This document shows positions 36,631-44,011 of a stretch of DNA of 64,000 nucleotides, one piece after another. A program made the position numbers and the translations under genes. Under the pieces are notes generated by a model. It was not told the DNA's origin. It made no database searches and saw only the letters and a program-made list of their open reading frames with translations. Source of the DNA: Aurantimicrobium sp. INA4 (GTDB lineage Bacteria > Actinomycetota > Actinomycetes > Actinomycetales > Microbacteriaceae); contig NZ_AP027040.1 in the NCBI RefSeq assembly GCF_027924525.1, forward strand, positions 682,001 to 746,000, in the 5' to 3' direction. Position 1 is the first letter of the stretch, and the number at the start of each line of letters is the position of its first letter.

Positions 36631-37719
36631 CTAAAGAGTTACTGCCCCTGATAGACGCTCGCCGGACTCTGCGTCGAAGACGTGAATGTGCTTCTCGGTG
36701 GGAAGTACGAATACTTCATCGCCACGCATTGGGTGATCGCGCCCATCCACACGTACTGTGATGTTGTGCTCTGCACCATCAATGGTGACGTGGCCGTAGA
36801 GGTATCCGTCAGCACCGAGTTCTTCAACGACATCAACCTTGATTTTGAGGCCTTTATCTTTGTTGACAGTGAGGTCTTCGGGGCGAATGCCTACTGTGAC
36901 GGCGCCGGTAGCTTTTTTCGCCACTTCAGCGTCAACCTTGGCAACAGTGTTTCCAAACTCGACACCACCAGATACAACTTTGGAGGGGAAGAAGTTCATT
37001 GCAGGAGACCCAATGAATCCAGCTACAAATTTGTTTGCGGGACGTTCGTAAAGGTCACGAGGACTACCAACTTGTTGAAGTAGTCCGTCTTTGAGTACCG
37101 CAATACGGTCACCCATGGTGAGTGCTTCAACCTGGTCGTGTGTGACATAAACAGTGGTAACACCGAGGCGACGCTGAAGAGAAGAAATTTGGGTACGAGT
37201 CTGCACGCGAAGCTTCGCGTCCAAGTTGGATAGAGGCTCGTCCATAAGGAAGACCTGAGGCTTACGAACGATTGCACGTCCCATGGCTACACGCTGACGC
37301 TGACCACCGGAAAGCGCCTTGGGCTTGCGGTCGAGGTATTGTTCGAGGTCGAGAAGTTTTGCTGCTTCGAGCACGCGTTCGGCACGCTCTTCCTTCTTCA
37401 CTCCCGCAATCTTGAGGGCAAAGCCCATGTTCTCAGCCACAGTCATGTGGGGGTAAAGCGCATAGTTCTGGAACACCATAGCAATGTCGCGGTCTTTAGG
37501 CGGAACATCTGTAACATCGCGATCCCCAATAAGAATGCGACCGCTGTTGACTTCCTCGAGACCAGCGAGCATGCGCAAAGTTGTTGACTTTCCGCAGCCA
37601 GAGGGGCCTACGAGAACCAGGAATTCGCCGTCAGCAACCTCGAGGTTGATTTTGTCCACTGCGGGTTTGTTTGTTCCCGGGTAGAGGCGAGTGGCGTTTT
37701 CAAATGTAACTGTAGCCAT
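36631..37719 (-). CDS. ugpC: Sugar ABC-importer ATPase, UgpC/MsmK type (orphan)
   Basis: A 362-residue ABC ATPase of the CUT1 sugar-importer group. Walker A GPSGCGKST (38-46), Q-loop MVFQNYALYPHM, signature ALSGGQRQRVAMGRA (about 134-148), Walker B FLMDEPLSNLD, switch VTHDQ and a C-terminal TOBE/regulatory domain with GIRPEDL. No permease or solute-binding protein is nearby, so it is probably a shared ATPase energising several sugar importers, as known for MsmX/MsmK/UgpC proteins. The start is ATG at 37719 after GGAGCAG. A perfect inverted repeat lies 59-82 bases upstream. Confidence 0.93.
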   Translation of the reverse strand: MATVTFENATRLYPGTNKPAVDKINLEVADGEFLVLVGPSGCGKSTTLRMLAGLEEVNSGRILIGDRDVTDVPPKDRDIAMVFQNYALYPHMTVAENMGFALKIAGVKKEERAERVLEAAKLLDLEQYLDRKPKALSGGQRQRVAMGRAIVRKPQVFLMDEPLSNLDAKLRVQTRTQISSLQRRLGVTTVYVTHDQVEALTMGDRIAVLKDGLLQQVGSPRDLYERPANKFVAGFIGSPAMNFFPSKVVSGGVEFGNTVAKVDAEVAKKATGAVTVGIRPEDLTVNKDKGLKIKVDVVEELGADGYLYGHVTIDGAEHNITVRVDGRDHPMRGDEVFVLPTEKHIHVFDAESGERLSGAVTL

Positions 37720-37777
37720 GATGAGTACTGCTCCTTCACCGGCAGGTACGTGCCGGACGATCCGTTGTGAATGGAAA

Positions 37778-37801
37778 GTGATACCCGTCTTTGGGTATCA
37801 C
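37778..37801. promoter_or_regulatory. Inverted repeat upstream of ugpC (possible operator)
   Basis: GTGATACCC (37778-37786) and its exact complement GGGTATCAC (37793-37801) separated by six bases. It lies in the divergent gap between ugpC and the LLM oxidoreductase gene. It could be an operator for a sugar-responsive regulator or an RNA hairpin in the ugpC leader; I cannot tell which. Confidence 0.5.
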
Positions 37802-37889
37802 AATGTTTATTCTGGCATAGATGCAGCTTAGGGAATAGAACACGGCTTGTCTGAGTTGATACCAATAGTAAAAATTTCGGAATTTAAGG

Positions 37890-38951
37890 ATGATCGTGGC
37901 ACATATAGTGGAATTTGGTTTAGACACTTTTGGTGATGTCACAGTTGATCTAGAGGGCAATCCCGTCCCTCACGACCAAGTTCTTCGAAACGTAGCTGCC
38001 GAGGCAGTGCTAGCAGATCAAATTGGTTTGGATTTTTTCGGGATAGGGGAGCATCACCGTTCTGACTTCGCGGTTTCTTCACCGGAGGTTCTTCTCGGGG
38101 CGATAGCTGCACAAACCAAAAACATTCATTTGGGTTCTGCGGTTACTGTGTTGAGTTCAGATGACCCTATTCGTGTTTTTCAAAAATTTTCTACTCTGGA
38201 TGCTGTTTCTCAGGGTCGAGCCGAAGTCATCGTTGGCCGTGGTTCGTTTACCGAGTCATTCCCGTTATTTGGATACGACCTTCAGGATTACGAAAAACTC
38301 TTTGAGGAAAAACTCGATCTCTTCGCTCATTTAGTCCATGGAGGTCCAGTTTCGTGGGAGGGCACGATCCGTCCTGCGCTGGTTGATCAAGAGGTCTTTC
38401 CTCAGACCGCTTCGGGAAAGCTAAAGACCTGGATAGGTGTCGGGGGGAGTCCCCAATCTGTTGTTCGTGCGGCCCAATATGGCCTTCCCCTGATGCTGGC
38501 GATCATTGGAGGAGACCCGCTGCGGTTTAGACCGTATGTTGATCTGTATCACCAAGCATTAACGCAACTGGACTTGCCAGTTCTACCAATTGGGCAGCAT
38601 TCTCCTGGCTTTATTGCGGCGACCGACGAAGAAGCCAAAAATCTCATGTTCCCTCACTACGCAACCATGCATGAGCGCATCGGCCGCACACGAGGTTGGC
38701 CTCCGCTTTCGCGCGCACAGTTCGAACATGAGGCAGGGCCTGAAGGCGCTCTTTTCGCCGGGTCACCAGAAACTGTCGCAGTCAAACTTGCTCGGAGTAT
38801 TCACGGTTTGGGGATCTCTCGCTTTGACCTCAAATACAGTTTGGGCACACTGCCACATGAGCATTTGATGGAAAGCATTCGCCTTTACGGTGAAGTGGTT
38901 GTTCCACGAGTTCGGGAACTGCTTTCAGAAATGGAAAGTAACACGGAGTAA
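37890..38951 (+). CDS. LLM-class flavin-dependent oxidoreductase
   Basis: A 353-residue luciferase-like protein using FMN or F420. Typical stretches are LADQIGLDFFGIGEHHRSDF (about 40-60), LGAIAAQTKNIHLGSAVTVL and AEVIVGRGSFTESFPLFGYD. The ATG at 37890 immediately follows AAGG; GTG two codons later (37896) has better spacing from AAGGA and may be the real start. Substrate and cofactor are unknown. It is divergent from ugpC, and the next gene starts 29 bases after its stop under a separate control region. Confidence 0.88.
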   Translation: MIVAHIVEFGLDTFGDVTVDLEGNPVPHDQVLRNVAAEAVLADQIGLDFFGIGEHHRSDFAVSSPEVLLGAIAAQTKNIHLGSAVTVLSSDDPIRVFQKFSTLDAVSQGRAEVIVGRGSFTESFPLFGYDLQDYEKLFEEKLDLFAHLVHGGPVSWEGTIRPALVDQEVFPQTASGKLKTWIGVGGSPQSVVRAAQYGLPLMLAIIGGDPLRFRPYVDLYHQALTQLDLPVLPIGQHSPGFIAATDEEAKNLMFPHYATMHERIGRTRGWPPLSRAQFEHEAGPEGALFAGSPETVAVKLARSIHGLGISRFDLKYSLGTLPHEHLMESIRLYGEVVVPRVRELLSEMESNTE

Positions 38952-38953
38952 AC

Positions 38954-38980
38954 ATACCCCAGGGGGTATAAACTGAAGAT
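38954..38980 (+). promoter_or_regulatory. Palindromic operator overlapping the promoter of the CoA-disulfide reductase gene
   Basis: ATACCCC (38954-38960), two bases, GGGGTAT (38963-38969): the G-tract palindrome style expected of CsoR/CstR-family repressors. The right half overlaps -10-like TATAAA/TAAACT (38967-38974), and TAAACT is exactly six bases before the ATG at 38981, suggesting a leaderless message that the repressor could block. The repressor gene lies at the end of the same two-gene unit. Confidence 0.65.
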
Positions 38981-40630
38981 ATGTCTCGGCCTCGCAAAAT
39001 CGTAGTCATCGGTGGTGTAGCCGGGGGAATGTCCGCGGCGACACGTCTTCGCCGCCTTGATGAGAAAGCCAATATTGTTGTCCTGGAACGAAGCGGCTTT
39101 GTTTCCTATGCGAACTGTGGCTTGCCCTACCATCTCAGTGACACCATAGAAAAACGTTCTTTACTGATTCTGCAAAATCCAGTCAGCTTAGGTGCCCGAT
39201 TCAACTTAGACGTTCGGGTACGTCACGAAGTGCTCTCTATAGACCGTGAAGCAAAAACAGTCACAATCTTTGACCGGGTGTGGAAAGTAACCTACGTCGA
39301 GAAATATGACTTTCTCGTTCTTTCTCCAGGCGCAGCAGCTGTGATGCCCGAAGGTGCAGATTCAAAATGGATTCTTGCGATGCGCACTGTGGAGGACATG
39401 GATAAAGCAATCGCCTGGTTATATCCCAATCCCAAGTCGGCGGTTATTGTTGGCGGTGGTTTCATCGGTTTAGAGCTTGCTGAAAATCTTCTCAAGCGCG
39501 GAATGAGCGTGACACTGATTCACAGGGGAAAGCAACTTCTGAGTTATCTCGATCCCGAACTCGCTGTTGCAGTAGCTCAACGTGTGCGTGCTGCAGGTGT
39601 TGATTTACGTTTGGGCTCAGCTGTTGAATCATTCCAGCGCACTTCAGTGACACTGGTAGGAGGCGAAGTTGTCCCAGCAGATGTGATTTTTTCTGCCATG
39701 GGAGTTAAGCCTGAAATCACACTTGCTGTGGAGGCGGGTCTTCGGATTGGTGCCAACGGCGGAATCTGGGTTGATGACCTGCAACGCACGAGTGACCCAC
39801 ACATTTTTGCTGTTGGAGATGCTGCAGAAAAGATAGATGCCATCAGTGGCGATGAAAGACTTGCAACCTTAGCTGGTTTGGCCAACAGGCATGGTCACTC
39901 GGTTGCCAATGCCATTGCTGGTGCTGACGCTGTTTCTGCAACACCAAGTTTGGGAACATCAATAGTGAGTTTTGACGGCTTGGTAGCTGCCACAGTTGGC
40001 TGGAGCGAGAAGGCTTTGCGTGCTGCAGGGCGCAAAGTTCGCGTAATTCATACGCACCCGGCAGACCATGCCGCTTATTATCCGGGCGCTCAAACAATGA
40101 GATTCAAGCTCATGGTGGATCCTGACACTGATCTCATTCTTGGCGCACAAGCAGTTGGCGGCAATGGCGTTGATAAGCGAATTGACGTCATTTCTACAGC
40201 CATGTTTGCTGGCATCACTGCATCACAACTTGCACAACTTGAATTGGGTTACGACCCACAACATGGATCTGCCAAGGATCCCATCAATATGTTGGGGTAT
40301 GTGAACAGAAACATCGCACAGGGTCTTACACAAGTTGTTGAGTGGCATGAGATCGAATCACTCACTCAACAAGGTTTTACCATTGTTGACGTTCGCACTG
40401 AGGGCGAACACAAATACGGACACATTGCTAGTTCAGTGAACTACCCTCTCGATGTCCTACGAGATCACATTCAAGAGCTCCGAGGCCACAAGGTAATTGT
40501 GTACTGCCAAGTTGGTCAGCGCGGACATACCGCTGCACGTGTTTTAGCTCAAGAAAGCATTGAGGTTTTCAACCTTAATGGTGGATATCTCACCTATAAA
40601 GCTGGTTTAGCTTCGATTGGAGATCAATAA
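38981..40630 (+). CDS. CoA-disulfide/persulfide reductase with C-terminal rhodanese domain
   Basis: A 549-residue flavoprotein. The N-terminal FAD-binding Rossmann fold is IVVIGGVAGGMSAATRLRR (7-25), with SYANCGLPY carrying the active-site cysteine (Cys46). The NADH-binding fold is SAVIVGGGFIGLELAENL (about 153-170), and IFAVGDAAE closes the FAD site. A dimerisation domain follows. The C-terminal rhodanese domain (about 455-545) has active-site Cys509 in YCQVGQRGH. Such CoADR-rhodanese fusions reduce CoA disulfides, CoA persulfides and polysulfides. The neighbouring CstR-like repressor, overlapping by one base, supports a role in sulfane-sulfur handling. The NADH versus NADPH preference is not read from sequence. 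Confidence 0.93.
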   Translation: MSRPRKIVVIGGVAGGMSAATRLRRLDEKANIVVLERSGFVSYANCGLPYHLSDTIEKRSLLILQNPVSLGARFNLDVRVRHEVLSIDREAKTVTIFDRVWKVTYVEKYDFLVLSPGAAAVMPEGADSKWILAMRTVEDMDKAIAWLYPNPKSAVIVGGGFIGLELAENLLKRGMSVTLIHRGKQLLSYLDPELAVAVAQRVRAAGVDLRLGSAVESFQRTSVTLVGGEVVPADVIFSAMGVKPEITLAVEAGLRIGANGGIWVDDLQRTSDPHIFAVGDAAEKIDAISGDERLATLAGLANRHGHSVANAIAGADAVSATPSLGTSIVSFDGLVAATVGWSEKALRAAGRKVRVIHTHPADHAAYYPGAQTMRFKLMVDPDTDLILGAQAVGGNGVDKRIDVISTAMFAGITASQLAQLELGYDPQHGSAKDPINMLGYVNRNIAQGLTQVVEWHEIESLTQQGFTIVDVRTEGEHKYGHIASSVNYPLDVLRDHIQELRGHKVIVYCQVGQRGHTAARVLAQESIEVFNLNGGYLTYKAGLASIGDQ

Positions 40631-40902
40631 TGACTGACGTGACTGCCGCAGAACAGCGTGCCATCGTTAATCGTCTCAGAAGAGCCCAAGGTCAGCTCGC
40701 CGCTGTTATTACAGCAATCGAGGCAGGAGGTGACTGCCGTGCGGTTGTCACCCAACTTTCTGCTGTTTCCGGAGCGATTGATAAAGCAGGTTTTGCCATC
40801 ATTGCCAAGGCAATGCAGGATTGCATAGCCAATGGAGATAAATCAGATAAAGATGCTCCTACGGTTGCTGAATTAGAAAAGCTTTTTCTCTCCCTCTCCT
40901 AG
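40630..40902 (+). CDS. cstR: CsoR-family repressor, CstR-like (persulfide-sensing type)
   Basis: A 90-residue all-helical DUF156/CsoR-family repressor. The N-terminal helix has IVNRLRRAQGQLAAV, the family DNA-binding stretch. In the ligand positions Cys36 and Cys65 are present but the residue at 61, histidine in copper-binding CsoR, is alanine. A Cys-x-Cys fingerprint without histidine is that of CstR, which senses persulfides by forming Cys-Cys polysulfide bridges. Its ATG overlaps the stop of the reductase-rhodanese gene (TAATG). It likely represses its own two-gene unit through the palindrome at 38954-38969. The gene symbol is by inference from the fingerprint. Confidence 0.85.
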   Translation: MTDVTAAEQRAIVNRLRRAQGQLAAVITAIEAGGDCRAVVTQLSAVSGAIDKAGFAIIAKAMQDCIANGDKSDKDAPTVAELEKLFLSLS

Positions 40903-40903
40903 C

Positions 40904-40915
40904 TAAACTCGCAGG
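40904..40915 (+). promoter_or_regulatory. Putative leaderless promoter -10 of the GH3 gene
   Basis: TAAACT (40904-40909), six bases, then GTG at 40916. No ribosome binding site at usable distance. Confidence 0.45.
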
Positions 40916-42157
40916 GTGGGAACACTCAAACAAGTACGCCGTCGGTGGACGATACTTGGCGTGTTTGTTGCGTCTGTCTTCATTGTGTGGATCTGTGTGA
41001 CGTGGCCTCAGCCAAAAGCTGTCGAAGCTGACCCGGCTACGTTTTATCGAGTTACCCCTGTAGCGCAGCCCACTGTGTGGGGTGAAGACCCTGTTGAGTT
41101 TTATGTTCACGAGACCATGTCTGAGATGTCTCTTGAGCAGAAAATCAGATCACTACTCATCATCAACCAACCCGGTATTGACGCAACCTCGCTTCAGGGA
41201 TTTGTTGAGTCTCAACAATTGGGTGGATTCATCCTCATGGGTAGCAATATTCCTGAGACACCTGAGGAGCTATCTGGCATCACTGCTGCGTTACGGGGTA
41301 ATCCAGAACTCCCACGTCTTATCGGCATTGATGAAGAAGGAGGCGAAGTCAAGCGACTTCCCTATGACACTTTTGCAGGCGCGGATGTGCTTCGCAATGA
41401 ACCAATTGAGGCAACAGCCCAAGCATTTACTTCACGAGCTCAACTGTTGAAGTCGGTTGGTATCAATCTCAACTTTGGCGTTGTTGCTGATGTTTCTGGA
41501 GACGCCGCATCTTTCATTTATGGACGATCATTTGGCTCTGACGGTCTGAGCGCCGGTGATCGTGTAGCTGCTGCAGTGACTGCCGAGAATCCATATGTAC
41601 TCAGTACTCTCAAACATTTTCCCGGTCATGGGAGTGCGCCAGGAGATTCTCACGTTGGCATTCCATCATCTCCGCTTGACTATGAGTCTTGGAAGCTGAG
41701 CGACGGAATTCCCTTTGCCATGGGTATTGCGGCAGGAAACCCTTTAGTGATGTTGGGGCATTTATCCTTCCCAGCAATTGATCCAGTACCGTCATCGCTT
41801 TCACAACGATGGCATCAGATTTTGCGGGAAGATTTGGGGTTCGACGGTGTCATCATCACCGATGATATGACCATGCTGGAAAGCTCGGGTTTACCGGAGT
41901 ATTCCGACTCCACTACAAATGCAGTCGAAGCGCTGCGAGCTGGAAACGATCTTTTGTTGTATGTTCCGAGAGTGAATTTTGACGTTGGGGCACTAGTTTC
42001 TGCTGTAACCAATGCGGTGAAAGCGGGAACAATATCAGCGGCACAGCTTGATGAATCTGTAGCTCGTGTCCTCACTCTTCGCAGAGAGCTTTACCCTGAG
42101 GCAAAAACATGGATACCACCGTGTGATGAGAGATGTCTCATCTGGGTGACCTACTAG
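40916..42157 (+). CDS. Family 3 glycoside hydrolase (beta-N-acetylhexosaminidase, NagZ-like), membrane-anchored
   Basis: A 413-residue glycosidase with an N-terminal signal anchor (about 12-30, WTILGVFVASVFIVWICV) preceded by RRR, so the catalytic domain is outside the membrane. Visible GH3 features are GIDEEGGEVKRLP (about 137-149), KHFPGHG (233-239) with downstream DSH that forms the NagZ histidine-aspartate pair, and the nucleophile region IITDDMTM (about 313-320). It likely removes N-acetylglucosamine from peptidoglycan fragments. The start codon is GTG, apparently leaderless. A C-terminal extension contains two cysteines. Confidence 0.9.
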   Translation: MGTLKQVRRRWTILGVFVASVFIVWICVTWPQPKAVEADPATFYRVTPVAQPTVWGEDPVEFYVHETMSEMSLEQKIRSLLIINQPGIDATSLQGFVESQQLGGFILMGSNIPETPEELSGITAALRGNPELPRLIGIDEEGGEVKRLPYDTFAGADVLRNEPIEATAQAFTSRAQLLKSVGINLNFGVVADVSGDAASFIYGRSFGSDGLSAGDRVAAAVTAENPYVLSTLKHFPGHGSAPGDSHVGIPSSPLDYESWKLSDGIPFAMGIAAGNPLVMLGHLSFPAIDPVPSSLSQRWHQILREDLGFDGVIITDDMTMLESSGLPEYSDSTTNAVEALRAGNDLLLYVPRVNFDVGALVSAVTNAVKAGTISAAQLDESVARVLTLRRELYPEAKTWIPPCDERCLIWVTY

Positions 42158-43204
42158 TTAGTCAGAAACACTGATTATTTCGTCGCGAATACGCCGAAGG
42201 TTTTCCATCAGGAAGCCAATTAATATCCAGTTAGCTCCTGAGGGTGGTGTGAGTCTGATCGGTTCGGTCAAGGCAGGTAGTTCATTTGTTGCTGGGTGTG
42301 ATTGGTTGTGTGCAGGAAGACCTGCATCACGAACCAACATGCGCAGATCATGAGCTGAACGCATAAACTCTTCAGCAATCTGGGCAATACCAGGTTCAGC
42401 AATGACTGATTCGTCATAGTTGTCGCGAACTGCTCGAGCAACACCAATAGTTCGGGTGACGAGTACGGCTAATTGAGAAAGCAACTGTTGCTCTGCATCT
42501 AGTTCTTTCTCGTGTTTTCCTTTGATGACATTAAATCGAAGACTTTCTTGAGCAGTTTGGATTGTTGCCTGAGCAACGTTGAGTTGATTTCGAAGTTCAC
42601 GTGCTCGTGTGTTGATGTTGGAGAGAACTTCATAGCTTGTTGAGCGTCTCAGCACACTTCCAATATCTTCGAGGACCTCCGCAATATTTGCTCCAAGTTC
42701 AGAAACTGCTTTTTGGGATGGTTCTAGGGCAACTGGGGGAACAATAACTGCATTCACAATGAATGCAATGGTTGCACCGATGATGGTTTCAACGATTCGG
42801 CCCAGGGCATATTCCGGTGTTGCAGAACCGATAGCGATGACCAGCATGGCGCTAATAGCAATTTGATTCGAAGTTCCCGGAGTGAATTTGAATAACCACC
42901 CAGCGATGAACGCAGCAATAACCGCGACTAGAACAAGCCAGCTGTGCGATCCAAAAATCAGACTTGCGCCTAAAGCCACAGCAACGCCAAGAACTACCCC
43001 GGTGCTTCGTTCGAGGGCTTTCCCCAAAGATTGATTGATGCTTGGTTGCACAACGATGATGGCCGCAATTGCTGCAAAGATAGGTTGCTCATCGGGATAA
43101 ACGAGTAACGCGACAAACCACGCCAGAAGAGTGGCAATAATCGTTTTGGCAAGTTGTAAAAACGGGATGCGTTTCTTCGTTTGGACGTTGGAGACAATAC
43201 TCAC
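42158..43204 (-). CDS. FUSC/aromatic acid exporter family membrane protein
   Basis: A 348-residue protein. The N-terminal half has about six hydrophobic segments (LAKTIIATLLAWFVALLVYP first) with VVQPSINQSLGKALERSTGVVLGV, the conserved FUSC/ArAE loop. The C-terminal half is a helical cytosolic domain (VLEDIGSVLRRS onward). Family members export aromatic acids or related compounds, but many are uncharacterised. Transcribed alone, convergent with the GH3 gene (stops adjacent) and divergent from comEA. Substrate cannot be assigned. Confidence 0.82.
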   Translation of the reverse strand: MSIVSNVQTKKRIPFLQLAKTIIATLLAWFVALLVYPDEQPIFAAIAAIIVVQPSINQSLGKALERSTGVVLGVAVALGASLIFGSHSWLVLVAVIAAFIAGWLFKFTPGTSNQIAISAMLVIAIGSATPEYALGRIVETIIGATIAFIVNAVIVPPVALEPSQKAVSELGANIAEVLEDIGSVLRRSTSYEVLSNINTRARELRNQLNVAQATIQTAQESLRFNVIKGKHEKELDAEQQLLSQLAVLVTRTIGVARAVRDNYDESVIAEPGIAQIAEEFMRSAHDLRMLVRDAGLPAHNQSHPATNELPALTEPIRLTPPSGANWILIGFLMENLRRIRDEIISVSD

Positions 43205-43339
43205 CCTCTCACCGTATGGGTTAAGCCGCTTTCGGCTTCAGTGCCACGCGTGGACACACTGCTAGACATGCACACTCAAGTTTCTGGCAGTTCATCCACA
43301 GAGAGCGAAAAGTGATCTCCTTTTCAATGCGAACTCATT

Positions 43340-43351
43340 TATGTTGTGTGG
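43340..43351 (+). promoter_or_regulatory. Putative leaderless promoter -10 of comEA
   Basis: TATGTT (43340-43345), six bases (GTGTGG), then ATG at 43352. It supports this ATG over a GTG two codons upstream. Confidence 0.4.
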
Positions 43352-44011
43352 ATGCAATTTCTGGAAATGCTGTTCAAGAAAACTTTCGGTCTGGAAAGAA
43401 AAGACCAGATCTCACTCCAAAAGCCTGCCCTCTACAGGTGGAAGATCACTACGGCTGCAGCGTTTATTGCAGGTTTAGCTGTGGTTATTATCGCTGTGGC
43501 CTGGTCATTCGTGGGTTCAGCTACCAGCAGTAACACTGTTCCTGTTGAGCTCAAATCAACTGCTCTCGGCAATCCCACAATCTCTGCACAAGAAATTGGC
43601 GTGCTTGTCCATGTAGCCGGAGGAGTGAATCACCCAGGTATTTACCAAATTTCCCCGGGCTCACGAGTCATCGATGCAGTTATGGCCGCGGGCGGAATAG
43701 CTCCTGGTGCCAGCGATTGTGGAATCAATCTTGCCCGTCAGGTATCTGATGGAGAGCAGATAGTAATCAGCGTAGACACCGACTGCAGTGCCGAAAAGGG
43801 TCAAGCAAACTCTGGAGGAGCCTTACTCTCTCTCAATAACGCAACTGCTGATGAACTTGATGGACTACCGGGAATCGGTCCCACTTTGGCTCAACGAATC
43901 CTTGAGTGGCGCGAGGCCAATGGAAGTTTTATTGACATAAATCAGCTCAATGACGTCCCTGGAATTGGAGACAAATTATTTGAGTCCCTGCACGAGCTTG
44001 TCAGCTTGTGA
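43352..44011 (+). CDS. comEA: ComEA-like DNA-binding competence protein
   Basis: A 219-residue protein. A transmembrane helix near the N terminus (about 33-55, KITTAAAFIAGLAVVIIAVAW style) anchors it. An SLBB domain follows (VLVHVAGGVNHPGIY, SRVIDAVMAAGGIAPGA). The C-terminal helix-hairpin-helix pair (LNNATADELDGLPGIG and LNDVPGIGDKLFE) binds double-stranded DNA. It is the DNA receptor partner of ComEC. No convincing ribosome binding site exists, so a leaderless start is likely. Overlaps comEC by four bases. Confidence 0.9.
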   Translation: MQFLEMLFKKTFGLERKDQISLQKPALYRWKITTAAAFIAGLAVVIIAVAWSFVGSATSSNTVPVELKSTALGNPTISAQEIGVLVHVAGGVNHPGIYQISPGSRVIDAVMAAGGIAPGASDCGINLARQVSDGEQIVISVDTDCSAEKGQANSGGALLSLNNATADELDGLPGIGPTLAQRILEWREANGSFIDINQLNDVPGIGDKLFESLHELVSL

